From Notamacropus eugenii (Eukaryota > Chordata > Mammalia > Diprotodontia > Macropodidae): a stretch of DNA of 64,000 bases. The notes under the pieces were generated by a model, which saw nothing but the letters and a program-made list of their open reading frames with translations, was not told the origin of the DNA and made no database searches. Location of the stretch: NCBI RefSeq assembly GCF_028372415.1, contig NC_092872.1, positions 392,172,853 through 392,236,852 of the forward strand. The letters run 5' to 3'. This document shows, piece by piece, positions 19,717 through 29,971 of this stretch (position 1 is its first letter; every line of letters starts with the position of its first letter). A program made the position numbers and the translations under genes.

Positions 19717-20229
19717 TTGAAGATGGATCACAAATTCTACCAGGCCATTCTAATGTTAAGAAATGATGTAATAGCAATTGGGGATGAACTGCAGGCCATA
19801 GAAACACAATTGGTTTTAAGATGTGATTATAGATATCTTCATTTTTGCATGATGAATAAATTGTACAATGACACTGAATTTAATTGGGAAGAAAGAAGAG
19901 CTCAGTTGCATGGTTTAACACTCACCAACTTTTCTAGTGAAATGAAACTGTTGGAAAAATTGGCATTGGATATAAATACTCAAGGGACACAAAAGTTAAT
20001 ACCTGAAAATTTTGTTTCAGACATGATGCAACTTTTTGGTCATTCCACCTCATTGTTTAAATGGCTAGGTCCATTGTTGTCAGGAGGTATTGTTATCTTG
20101 ATTGTTATATGTCTCATATCAGCATGTCTCAAACATGCCCTACAAACTGTAAAAGATACTATGTGGAAGCTTACTGAAAATCAATTCAAGTTGAGAGATG
20201 TACAAATCTGTGAAGGTCATCGGATCTAA
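19717..20229 (+). pseudogene. env: env transmembrane subunit remnant
   Basis: A 170-codon open frame with a helix-rich heptad start, a Cys36-X7-Cys44 disulphide loop, and a membrane-proximal helix. A single membrane span at about residues 117-138 (GPLLSGGIVILIVICLISAC) and a 30-residue cytoplasmic tail follow. Spacing and order fit a retroviral TM subunit of betaretroviral type. It stops 13 bp before the 3' LTR, overlapping the polypurine tract region as usual. No signal peptide is joined to it, so the membrane topology of any product is doubtful. Confidence 0.75.
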
Positions 20230-20232
20230 AAC

Positions 20233-20245
20233 AAAAAGGGGAAGT
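20233..20245 (+). promoter_or_regulatory. Polypurine tract before the 3' LTR
   Basis: AAAAAGGGGAAG immediately upstream of the TG of the 3' LTR. It is the purine run that would prime plus-strand DNA synthesis. Confidence 0.9.
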
Positions 20246-20619
20246 TGTAAGGGGCGCTGACCGCCACACCATCTGGGACGCCACACTGATGGACATCAGG
20301 TAAACTGAGTCCGGTGCAGGGAAGGGTGAACAAAATGGTGTTGGAAGGGATGGCCCCACCCCTGGTTTGTTTTTGTCACTATAGTTCCAGCTTGTGTTCA
20401 TTACTATAGCTTCGGGTTTGTTTGTGTGTGTTACCATGGTTCACTGGGCTAGCTGGCAGAGACTATATAATCAGAATGCTTGCTTGAATAAATCCGAGTT
20501 GCTTACTGACCCGCTCTCCCATCTCATTCTTTTACTTGCGAGCTCCACAGGACGACAAGCAGCCTGCTGGTCAGGCATAAGACTTGCTCCTCTCAGTAAG
20601 CTATGCTGTCACCATAGCA
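20246..20619 (+). repeat. 3' LTR of the provirus
   Basis: It starts TGTAAGGGGCGCTGACC and ends CCATAGCA, with a TATATAA box near 20464 and AATAAA near 20487. Compared with the 5' LTR it has 10 substitutions and one extra A (TTTTACTTG versus TTTTCTTG). The target duplication ATTTTG follows at 20620-20625. Confidence 0.95.
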
Positions 20620-20625
20620 ATTTTG
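20620..20625. repeat. 3' target-site duplication ATTTTG of the provirus
   Basis: It is identical to 15220-15225. The interrupted L1 3' UTR resumes directly after it. Confidence 0.95.
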
Positions 20626-20639
20626 CATTAAAAGATCAT

Positions 20640-23600
20640 TGGGAATTTTGGGAATTGGGAACCACACACTGTGGTTGTTGCTGTGTACAAACTTACCCTG
20701 ATTCTGCTCCTTTCAGTCAGCATTACATCATATAAGTCTTTCCAGGCCTCTCTGAAGTCTTTCTGTTCATCATTTCTTACTGCTCAATAATATTTCATTA
20801 TATACATACACCATAATTTATTCAGCCATTTCCCAATTGATGGGCATCCCCTTGATTTCCAGTTTTTGGCCACCAAAAGAATGCTGCAATAAATACTTTT
20901 GTACATGTGAAACCCTTTCCCATTTTTATGATCTCTTGGGGATTCAGTCCCAGAAGCAATATTGCTGGGTCAAAGGGCATGCACATTTTTGTATCCCTTT
21001 GGACATAATTCTAAAATACTCTCCAGAATGCTTGGAACAGCTCACAGCTCCACTAACAATGAATTAGTGTTCCAACTCTCCCACATCTTCTCTAACATTT
21101 ATCATCTTCCTGTTCTTTCATGTTAGTCAATCTGATAGGTGTGATGTGTTATCTCAGAGTTGTTTTGATTTGCATCTCTCCAATCAATAGTGATTAAGAG
21201 CATTTTTTTCATATGACTATAGGTATCTTTATTCTTCCTCTGAAAACCACCTGTTCATATCCTTTGACCATTTATCGGTTGGGGAATGACTTGTATCCTT
21301 GTGCATTTGACTCAGTTTTTTATTTATTTAAGAAATGAGGCCTTTACCACAGACACTAGTTGCAAAACTTCTTTCCCAGTTTTCTGCTTCCCTCCTAATC
21401 TTGATTGCATCAGTTCTGGTTGTGAAAAACTTCAGTTTAATGCAATAAAAACTATTCGTTTTGCACTCCATAATACCTTCTTTTTCTACTTTAGTCAAAA
21501 ATTCTTCCCTTTTCCATAAACCTGATAAATACACTATTCTTTGCTCCACTTATTTGTTTATAGTATCACTCTTTATACCTAGATCATGTACCCATTTGGA
21601 ATTTATTCTTGTGTATGGTGTTAGGTATTGTTCTATACCTAGTTTCCACCACACTTTTATGCAGTTTTTCCAGCAGTTTTTGTTGAGTAGGGAGTTCTTA
21701 TTCCAGAATGTGGGGTCCTTGGGTTTATAAACAGTAGGTAGCTATATTCATTGCTTACTGTATTTTGAGTACCTAGACTATTACACTTGTTAACACTTCT
21801 GTTTCTTAGCCACTAAGAAGTGGTTTAAATAATTGCTGCTTTCTATAAAAATTTAAGATCTGGTAGAGCTAGGGGACCTCCCCTAGCATTTCTTTTCATT
21901 AGCTCCCTTGCTCTTCTGGAACTTTTGTTGTTCAAGATGAATTTTTGATATTATTGTTTCCAGCTATAGAAAATAATGATCTGATGGTTTGATTGTTATG
22001 GCACTAAATAAGTAAATTAATTCAGGTAGAATTTTGATTGTTATTATGTTGGTTCAGCCTACCCATGAGCAACTGATGTTTTTCCACTTACTTAGATCTC
22101 ACTTTATTTGTGCGAAAAATGTCTTGTAACTGTGTTCATATAGTTCCTTTAATCTCTGAAATTCTCTAAGTATATCATCGTGTCATCTGCAAAGAGTGAT
22201 AACTGAGTTTCTTCTTTGCTTATTCTAATTCCTTCAATTTCTTTATCTTTTCTAATTGCTACAGCTAACATTTCTAGTACCATATTGAATAATAGTGGTG
22301 ATAACGGACATCCTTGTTTCACCCCTTATCTTATTGAAAATGTATCTAACCTATATCCATTACATATAATGTTTGCTGAAGGTTTTAGGTAGATACTGCT
22401 TTTTATTTTATGGAAAGTTTACTTTATTCTTATGCTCTGCAGTGTTTTTAATAGAAATAGGTGTTGCATTTTCTCAAAAGTTTTTCTGCATCTATTGATT
22501 AAATTTTCAATATACCAATTATTATCTTTCAGATAATTGTGGTTTTCCTTAGAATTATTGTTGATATGATCAATAAGGTTAATGGTTTTTCTAATATTGA
22601 ACCAGTTACGCATTTCTGGTATGAATCCTACCTGACCACAATGTATTATTCTAATGATAATTTCCTGTTTTCTTTTAGCTAAAATATATTTTTTAAAATT
22701 TTTGCATCTATATTCATTAGATAAATTGGTCTATAATTTTCTTTCTCTGTTTTTTTTCTTCCTGGTTTAGGTATGAAAACCACATTTGTATCATAAAATG
22801 AATTTGGGAGGACTCTTTCTTCCCCAATTTTCCCGAATACTCTATATAGTATTGGAATTAACTGTTCTTTAAATGTTTGATAGAATTCACTTGTGAATCC
22901 ATCAGGACCTGGAGATTTTTTCCTAGAGAGTTCACTGATGGCATATTCAATTTCTTTTTCTGAGTGGGATTCTTTAGGTATTCAACTTCTTCTTCTGCTA
23001 TTTTGGATAGTTTATATTTTTTTAAAGCAATTATCCTTCTCATTTAGATTGTCTAATTTCTGGGCATAAAGTTGCACAAAGTAACTTCTAGTTATCGTTT
23101 TAATTTCTTCCCCATTGGAGGTGAGTTCATCTGATTCACTTTTGATATTGGTAATTTGGTTATCTTCTTTCTTTTTTTTTAATCAAATTGATCAATGGTT
23201 TATTAGCTTTACTTTTTTTTAATAAAAACAACTCTGTTTTATTTGTTAGTTCAATAGTTCCCTTAATTTCAATTTTCTTAATCTCTCCTTTGGTTTTCAG
23301 TATTTCTAATTTCATATTTACTTGTTTATTTTCAATGTGTCCTTTTTCTAGCTTTTTCATCTGCATGCCCAATTTATTGATCTCCTCTTTCTCTATTTTG
23401 TTCATGTAGGCATTCAAAGATATGAAGCTTCCCCTAAGAACTGTTTTTGCAGTATCGCAAAAGATTTGCTAGATTGCCTCATTATTATTTTCTCTTGAAT
23501 GAAGTTGTTGATTGTTTCTATGATTTATTGTTTAACTCACTCTTTCCTTAGGATTAGATTATTGAGTTTCCAATTAATTTTTAGTTTATCTTTCCATGTC

Positions 23601-24315
23601 CTTTTATAACATAGAATTTTTATTGCATTGTGAGCTGAGAAGGATGTATTGACTGTCTCTGCTTTTCTGCACTGGATTTTGAGGGTTGTATGCCCTTGTG
23701 CATGGTCAATTTTTGTGTATGTGCCATATACTTCTGAGAAAAAGGGATATTTCTTTCTATCTTCATTCAATTTTCTTCAGAGATCTATAACATCTACTTT
23801 ATTCAGAGCTTTATTCACCTCTTTAACTTCTTTCTTCTTTATTTTCAGGTTAAATTTATCAAGTTCAGATATGGGGAGGTTGAGTTCCCCACTAGTATAG
23901 TTTTGCTATCTGTTTCTTCCTGCAACTCCCTTAACTTCTCCTCTAAGAATTTGGATGCTGTACCACTTGGATCATACATGTTTAGTAATGATATTTCTTC
24001 ATTTTCTATGGTGCCTTTTAGCATTATATAGTTTCCTTCCTTATGTCTTTTGATTAGTTCTACTTCTGCTTTTACTTTGTCTGAGATTAGGATTCCTACC
24101 CCTGTTTTTCTTACATTAGCTGAAGCACAATATATTCTGCTCCAACCTTTTACTTTTACCCTGTGTTTATCTCCCCATTTCAAATGTTTTTCTTGTAAAC
24201 AACATATTGTTGAATTATAGCTTCCAATCCATTCTGCTATCTGTCTCCGTTTTATGGGAGAATATGTCCCATTCACATTCACAGTTATGATTACTATCTG
24301 TGTCTTTCCCTCCAT
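20640..24315 (-). pseudogene. L1 ORF2 pseudogene (minus strand), nearly full length
   Basis: The best frame (24390-23845) begins upstream of a likely start Met at 24315 (MEGKTQ). It then gives the endonuclease domain: IITVNVNG with the metal-site Asn, CLQEKHL with catalytic Glu, and LLNMYDPSG to KFLEEKLREL. The reverse transcriptase follows downstream. Motif C LSLFADDT is intact near 22180-22205, but the motif A region near 22480 has a 1-nt loss. The C-terminal Cys/Trp-rich region is near 20800-21250. About 1,225 codons are spanned, the usual ORF2 length, but many frameshifts and stops make it inactive. The product would have been the nick-and-copy enzyme. Confidence 0.85.
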
Positions 24316-24756
24316 CCTCTTTTCTATCGTTTGTGTTTTAGTTCTCCCTTTTCCCTTCCCCTCCACAATAGTGTTTGAATTTTTTACCACTATCTCCCCC
24401 AGTCTTCTCTTCTTCCTTTCATTCCCCCTTGCTCTTACTGCACTTTACCCTTAGTACTTCTTCCCTCCCTTTTAGAGTCCCCTCCCCTTTCCTTGTCTCT
24501 TTGCCTCCTACTGGCTATAGAGCTAGTTAGATTTATGTACTTAATTAAGTTTGTTGTTCTCTCCTTGAACCAAATCAGATGAGAGTACCTCTTGAACAAT
24601 GCTCATCTCCCTCCCTTCTTTCCCTCTATTGTAACATAACTTTTTATTTCTTCCTGTGATGTAATTTACCATTTTCTCCTTTTCACATCTCATGTTACAA
24701 TCCCTTCACATGCTTAAATCACATTTTTATCGTCACATAATTTACTTTAAACCTGT

Positions 24757-24759
<3 letters not shown>

Positions 24760-24803
<44 letters not shown>
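24760..24803. repeat. (CT)n microsatellite in the L1 inter-ORF region
   Basis: 44 bp of uninterrupted CT. The corresponding point in the other minus-strand L1 (about 39530) has only a short pyrimidine run, so the expansion happened in this copy. Confidence 0.95.
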
Positions 24804-24807
<4 letters not shown>

Positions 24808-24922
24808 CTTTTATATTTCATAATAGATATACAATCCTCAAGATTAACAAGTTTTATCTTCCCATGTAGCGAGGTAAACAGTTTGCCTAAATTGAGTAAC
24901 AATTTTTCCCCTATTTACATTT

Positions 24923-25880
24923 TTATGCCTCTCTTGAGACCTGCATTTGAAGACCGAATTTTGTATTGAGTTCTGGCCTTTTTACCAGGAAGGTCTGGAA
25001 ATCCCTTGTTTCATTGAATGTCCATCTCCTTGCCTGCAATGTTATGGTGAACTTTGCTGGGTAGTTGATCCTTGCTGGTAGTCTCAGTTCGTTTACCTTG
25101 AGAAAAATCATATTCCCATTCCTTTGATCTTTTAATGTAGAAACTGCAAGGTCCTGCGAGATTTGGACTGTAGCTTCTCAATATTTGAATAGTTTCTTTC
25201 TAGCTGCCTGTAGTATTTTCTCCTTCAATTGATAGTTCTGGAATTTGTCAACAAAATTTCCTGGTGTTTTCACTTTTGGATCTCTTTCGGGAGGGGAATG
25301 AGGGATTCTTTTGATGGCTATTTTGCCCTCTGGGTCTAGCACTTCTGGGCAGTTTTGTTTCATGACTTCTTGAAAGATATTGTCCAGACATTTTCTTCAT
25401 CATTGCTTTCTGGTAGGCCAATAATTCTTAAATTTTCTCTCCAGGATCTATTTTCCAGATCAATTGCTTTTCCAATTAGATATTGTACATTTTCTTCTGT
25501 CTTTTCATTCTTTAGATTTTGTTTGACTGATTCTGATTTTTATCAAATTCTTTTCTTCAGTTAACTTTTGAATCCCTTTTTCCATCTATCCAATTATTCC
25601 TTTTAAGGAATTACTTTCTGCAGTTGGTTTTTGTGCTTCCTTTTCCTTTTGTCTAATTTTCCCAGTTAGGTTTTGTTCTTTTCCATTTGTCCATTTTTTC
25701 CAGTTAGGTTTTGTCCTTCTTTTTTCATTTGTCCAATTTTCCTTTTTAAAGAGCTGTTTTCTTCTGTGAATGCTTCTTCATACTTTTAGAATCATTGCCC
25801 ATTTTTTCTTCTATTTCCTTCTTCAGTTCTTCCCGGAGTGCTCTTTCTGTGTGGTGGCCTCTGGTTCTCTCAGGTAGAAG
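24923..25880 (-). pseudogene. L1 ORF1 pseudogene (minus strand)
   Basis: Frames 25363-25178 and 25111-24923 carry the ORF1p C-terminal domain: CPEVLDPEGKIAIKRI, DKFQNYQLKEKILQAARKK, then RRWTFNETRDFQTFLVKRPE to the end near 24923. The RNA-recognition core is around 25440-25400. Upstream lies a coiled-coil part with an unusual three-fold repeat of about 37-42 bp (25618-25734). Several frameshifts break it. The role is an RNA chaperone of the L1 particle. Confidence 0.75.
25618..25734 (-). repeat. Tandem coiled-coil repeat inside L1 ORF1
   Basis: Three units follow one another, at about 25618-25654, 25655-25692 and 25693-25734. Each reads CAGTT-GGTTTTTGT-CTT-TTTTCATTTGTC on the plus strand. 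The unit size is close to two heptads. Such length variation of the coiled coil is known in L1 ORF1. Confidence 0.75.
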
Positions 25881-25889
25881 GTAAAGAAC

Positions 25890-26748
25890 CTGGTGCTGAG
25901 CTGGCTGGTGTGAGAAAGCAGAGGCAGGCTGGATTCTTTTGTTTTTTTCTGGATTCGCCCTGGAGCTAGCTTGTTAAGTGTAGGGGAGAGGTGGTCTGGT
26001 CAAGGGAGATCTCCTCAGCTGAGCTAGAGCAAAGGCAAGCTCAGTGCTTGGTGATCTTGGCTGCTGCGTTTTTTTTCCTGTTTCCCTTAAAGCATGCCTG
26101 AGGTCCAGGTGAGAGTCTCCACTCCACTGGGGATCCAATCCTCTGCCACAATTAGAGGAATATGACTCAGCAATTTTCCTAGCCTTAGGTATTATGAGAC
26201 TGTTTGCTCCTTCTGCTGATCCCAGTGATCCACTATTTTTCTAGTGAAATATTTGATGGTTCCTTCCATGTCAACAAGGGGAAGGGGAGTGAGCATCTAC
26301 CAATCACTCCACCATTTTGGCTCCCAGAAGTTCAAGAAGGAGATTTATAGCCATTTAATCTGTGGGTTAAAAGTCTCAGGCACAGCTACGGCAGAGGTTC
26401 CTGGGGTTCCTTCCGAGGTTCTCACTTGCTTGTCTCTGCTTGACTTATGCTGAACTGCTATCCAGCCGTGTTGCTGCTTCTTCAGACCGCCCCAGGATTT
26501 TCTTGCTCAGCCCTGCTGCAGCTGGGAAGTACTGTACTGTGTGCTCTGTGCTGTGTGCTCCTCCACTTCCGTGGAACAGATTCTTTCCATTAGTCTTCCT
26601 GTCTGTCCTGAACTGTGAAACTGCCATAGTTTGTCTCCTATTGGATTCTGCACCTCCAAAAGTGGGTAAGATTCTCTTTTTAGAGGTATCTGAGGGAGTT
26701 TGTCTAAGTGCTTAGGTAAGTAGTTGCTCCCACTCTGCCATCTTGAGG
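25890..26748 (-). promoter_or_regulatory. L1 5' UTR (minus strand), possibly two units
   Basis: The GC-richer sequence between ORF1 and the 5' end. Two start-like motifs occur, one at 26311-26324 (minus-strand reading GGGAGCCAAAATGG) and one at about 26729-26742 (CCTCAAGATGGCAG). Either the 5' UTR has an extra upstream promoter unit, or a short second L1 5' fragment abuts the first. Activity is inferred only from the family. Confidence 0.5.
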
Positions 26749-26751
26749 CCC

Positions 26752-27540
26752 CATGTGGAATGGAGAAATTTTTGACCAAACACAAGATAGAGAACATTAT
26801 GAAATGCAAAATGGACAATTTAGATTACATTAAACTGAAAGATTAGGAGGGAAGGAGAAAACTGGGAAAGAATTTTTGCAGCTAGTGTCTGTGATAAAGG
26901 CCTCATTTCTAAAATATATAGAGAATGGAGTCAAATGTACAAGAATAGAAGTCATTCTGCAATTGATAAACAATGAATGAATATGAATAGGCAGTATTCA
27001 GAGAAATAAATTAAAGCTAACTATAGACATATGAAAAAACGTTCTAAATCACTATTGATTAGAGAGATGCAAATGAAAATAACTCTGAGGTATCACATCA
27101 CACCTATCAGATTGGCTAAAATGACAAAACAGAAAGATAATAAATGGAGTATATGTGGGAGATTTGGAACATTAATTGATTGTTGCTGGAGCTGTGAGCT
27201 GATCCAACCATTCTGGAGAGCAATTTGGAACTATGCCCAAAGGCCTACAAAAATGTGCATACCTTTTGACCCAGCAATATCACTTCTAGGGCTGTATCCC
27301 AAAGAAATCATAAAAATAGGAAATGGTCCCACATGTACAGAAATATTTATAGCGTCTCTCTTTGTGCTGGCCAAAAACTGGAAATCAAGGGGATGCCCAC
27401 CAACTGGGGAATGGCTGAACAAGGTGTGATATATAAATGTAATGTGATACTACTTTGCTATAAGAAATGATGATCGCTAAGTCTTCAGAGAGGCATAGAA
27501 AGACTTAAGTGAACTGACTGAGTGAAAAGAGCCGAACCAG
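26752..27540 (+). pseudogene. L1 ORF2 C-terminal part, continuation of the L1 split at 14909
   Basis: The text resumes as WRMEKFLTKHKIENIMKCK, then FCSASVCDKGLISKI-type codons near 26880. The frame 27031-27429 follows, with LLIREMQMKITLRYHITPIR, CWSCELIQPFWRAIWNYAQ and the FDPAISLLGLYPKEIIK block. These are the standard ORF2p C-terminal landmarks in the right order. The 3' UTR (CTTCCACATCCAGAAAAAGAAC) runs from about 27640 to the tail near 27946. Confidence 0.8.
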
Positions 27541-27946
27541 GAGAACATTGTACACAGCAACAACCACAGTGTGTGAGAAATTTTTCTGGTATAGTTAGTC
27601 CTTCATAGCAATGCAAGGACCTCAAAAATTCCCAATGAACTCTCTGGGCAAAACACCTTCCACATCCAGAAAAAGAACTATGGAACTGGATCACAGAAAG
27701 AAGGAAACCATTTTCCTTTGTATTATGTTTTGTTTTATGGTTTCTCACATTGATTTTAATTCTTATATGCAACATGACTAAGGTGAAAATATATTTAATA
27801 AGAATGTATTTGTAGAACCTATATAAAATTGCATGCCATCTTAGGCAGGAATTGGGGAGGGAGGCAGAGAGGAGGACAGAGGGCAAAAAACCTAAGATAT
27901 ATGGAAGTGATTGTAGAACAGTGAAAACAAGTAAAATGACTTTAAA

Positions 27947-28385
27947 AAGTAAGCTGCCCTGTTATTGTGGATCCAGAGGATAAAAGAGAAAAATAAAATT
28001 TCAGTGATCACCTCCTGAAAGAGAACCTCGAAGGAAAATTCCTAGGAATATTGTAGCCAGTCTCCAGATTTCACAGGTCAAGGAGAAAATATTGCAAACA
28101 GCCAGAAAGAAGCAATTCACGTTTTGTGGAAATACAATCAGGATAATACAGGATTTAGTAGCTTCTACACTAAGGAACTGAAGGGCTTGGAATATAATAT
28201 TCCAGAAGTCAAAGGAGGTAGGATTAAAACCAAGAATTACTTACCCAGCAAAAGTGAGTATAATACTTCAGAAGAAAAAAACAGAATTTCAATGAAATAG
28301 AGGACTTCCAAGCAGTCTTGTTGAAAAGAACAGAGTTGAATAGAAAGTTTGTCTTTCAAGTATAAAAATCAAGAGAAACCTGACA
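27947..28385 (+). pseudogene. HAL1-like ORF1, C-terminal half
   Basis: This is the continuation of the ORF1 interrupted at 13512. The codons for PC-IVDPEDKRE are followed by FQISQVKEKILQTARKKQF (28060-28120), the KPRITYPAKVSIILQKKKT-like block and FNEIEDFQAVLLKRTELNRK (28290-28345). This is the normal C-terminal domain order of ORF1p. Point stops are present. Confidence 0.65.
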
Positions 28386-28489
28386 GGTAAACAAGGAAGA
28401 AATGTCATAAGGAACACATTAAAGTTGAACTGTTTAAATTCCTACATTGAATGATGATATTTTTATCACATAAGACTTTTTCAGTCTTT

Positions 28490-29085
28490 CACATATATAC
28501 GTGTGTGTATGTATATATACACATATATACACACATACATACATGCACACATATGAGTATGTGCGTTGTGCCTATATGTATGTATATGTCCTTATACATA
28601 TGTATATGTATGTGTATGTCTATACATATATGTGCTTATGCTTATGTATATACACATATATACATATGTGTGTATTTACATATGTTCACATATATCTATA
28701 AATATGTATATAATGTTCATATATGCATATTCATGCATATCATACATATTCACATATATACACATCTATTTATCTATGTACATATGTATAAACACACATG
28801 TGTGTATGTATGTCTATATGTACATATACACACATATGTGCGTGCATATAAACAGATACGTATTTACACAATACATATCCACATACATACACATACTCAT
28901 ACATATACAACATGTATACATATATACACATGCATATATACATATAAGTATGCATGCGTATATGCATGTATACACATGTATATACATGTCTATATATACC
29001 CATATACAAATACACATATGTACATGTAGTTACATACACATACATATACACACATAAACATATACACACATATCATATCATTTCA
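28490..29085. repeat. Long TATA/CATA/TGTA microsatellite
   Basis: Nearly 600 bp of degenerate alternating purine-pyrimidine units (ACATAT, GTATGT, TACACA), in the 3' flank of the HAL1-like ORF1. It creates open frames up to 192 codons on one strand and 99 on the other, made of His/Tyr/Ile/Thr or Val/Cys/Met repeats. These are translation artefacts. Confidence 0.95.
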
Positions 29086-29089
29086 CATA

Positions 29090-29803
29090 AAAGAAGCAAA
29101 AAAAGCTTTTTTACGATGGAGGAAATGAAAGCACATATGTGAGCCTTACTTTCATGGGATTTGACTTAAGAAGGAAATAACACAAACTCCTTTGTATACA
29201 GAATTCTATACTACCCTTCAGGAAAACAGGGAGGGAAGGGGATAGGAGAGGGAAATAACAGTTTTTGGCAAATTTAGGAAAAGGATAATCAGAAGCAAAC
29301 ACGGTTTTTGGTGTACAGGTCAAGGGCAGGAATGGAATAAATAGAGTGCAGGACAGAGGAAGATGTGGTTAGTCTTTTGCAACATGACTGATGTGGAAGT
29401 ATTTTGCATATCTTTACATGTATAACCTACATTGAATTGCTTATTTTCTCAATGAAGGCGGGTGGGGAGAGAGGGAGGGAGAGAATATCAAGTCAAAGCT
29501 TTAAAAATGAACCTTAAAAATAATTGTTGCATACAACTGAAAAATAAGATGTACAGGCAGTGGGGTATAGAAATTTATTTTGTCCTACAGGAAAACAGAG
29601 GGGAGAGAGATGGGAGAAGAGGGGGCTATAGAAGGGAGGAAAGAATGGGTAAAGTGTGGATGGGGTGCACAATATCCTAGGTTGGTGGGTGAGGAGAGAT
29701 CGGGAGAAAATTTGGAATTCAAATTTTTGTGAAAGTGAATGTTGGAAACAAAAAAAAAAGCGAAATAAAAATAAATAAAATAAATAGATAAAATAAATAA
29801 AAA
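29090..29803 (+). other. HAL1-like 3' UTR and A-rich tail
   Basis: It shares blocks with 9230-9530: the CAGGCAGTGGGGTATAGAAA block, GGAAAACAGAGGGGA, and the GGGAGAAAATTTGGAATTC block, ending in an AAATAAATAAA tail. No open frame of interest. ORF2 is absent between ORF1 and this UTR. Confidence 0.65.
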
Positions 29804-29971
29804 TGTTTCCAGTTTTTGATTCTTATAACATCTGTAATTGGAAGCAAGCTATTATATTTCTTTAAACTTATTTCCTCATCCATTAAAACTAGAATAATTA
29901 TCATTTCAGTATTTACCTCAAAGACTTCTTGTGAGCAAAGAGTTTTGTCAGTCTTAAACCTATGTAATTTT

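Larger units (their letters stand above)
15226..20619 (+). mobile_element. Endogenous betaretrovirus-like provirus, degraded and rearranged
   Basis: Two LTRs (373 and 374 bp) in the same orientation flank 4.65 kb of internal sequence. In order: PBS region complementary to tRNA-Lys, leader with tandem repeats, gag N-terminal remnant, about 1.35 kb of foreign sequence, nucleocapsid zinc fingers, dUTPase/protease remnant, RNase H tail, integrase, env signal peptide, env transmembrane remnant and polypurine tract. Class II (betaretrovirus/ERV-K) is supported by the Lys primer site, 6-bp target duplication, double CCHC with a -1 frame pro region, dUTPase-like text and integrase type. The reverse transcriptase and env surface unit are missing, and it cannot be autonomous. 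Confidence 0.93.
14910..26748 (-). mobile_element. Near-full-length L1 (-) carrying the provirus in its 3' UTR
   Basis: On the minus strand the order is 5' UTR (26748 down to about 25890), ORF1 (25880-24923), inter-ORF region with a CT repeat, ORF2 (24315-20640) and 3' UTR (20640-20620, then 15225-14910 beyond the provirus). Without the provirus the element is about 6.4 kb, a full-length size. Two L1-type start motifs occur, read on the plus strand as CCATTTTGGCTCCC (26311-26324) and CCATCTTGAGG (about 26730-26740). The 5' end may therefore be compound. TGGAGAATAGAGATT (left) and TGGAATGGAGAAATT (right) could be a decayed target duplication. Confidence 0.8.
13513..27946 (+). mobile_element. 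5'-truncated L1 (+) inserted in the HAL1-like ORF1, itself split at 14909/26752
   Basis: It begins within the reverse transcriptase (AAAACAGAGAAAGAAAATTATAG, the [10 protein letters not shown] block) without endonuclease sequence. It runs to 14909, where the ORF2 text stops after DYWRIE. It resumes at 26752 with GGAATGGAGAAATTTTTGACC (WRMEKFLTK type) and continues through the ORF2 C-terminus and 3' UTR to an A-rich tail near 27946. This is a normal 5'-truncated L1 insertion interrupted by a later minus-strand L1. Possible decayed target duplications at its own edges are A-rich and uninformative. Confidence 0.75.
12083..29803 (+). mobile_element. Outer HAL1-like (half-L1) element, split at 13512/27947
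   Basis: The left part (12083-13512) has a GAGCCAAGATGGTGGAGTAG start, a 5' UTR and the first half of an ORF1. The ORF1 text breaks at FQEIIKK (about 13510) and resumes at 27947 with the expected next block, CC(C/T)TGTTATTGTGGATCCAGAGG. The element then runs through the C-terminal ORF1 domain, a long microsatellite and a 3' UTR ending in an A-rich tail near 29803. No ORF2 lies between ORF1 and the 3' UTR, so it resembles the half-L1 (HAL1) elements known from mammals. The family name is inferred; the split by inserted elements is directly visible. Confidence 0.65.

Noticed and set aside
15226-20619. Provirus as a possibly active virus
   Set aside because: Capsid, reverse transcriptase and env surface unit are missing, protease is inactivated and there are several frameshifts.
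28451-29057. Long open frames (up to 192 codons) rich in His, Tyr, Ile and Thr
   Set aside because: They lie wholly within a microsatellite, occur on both strands and have no domain or codon signal.
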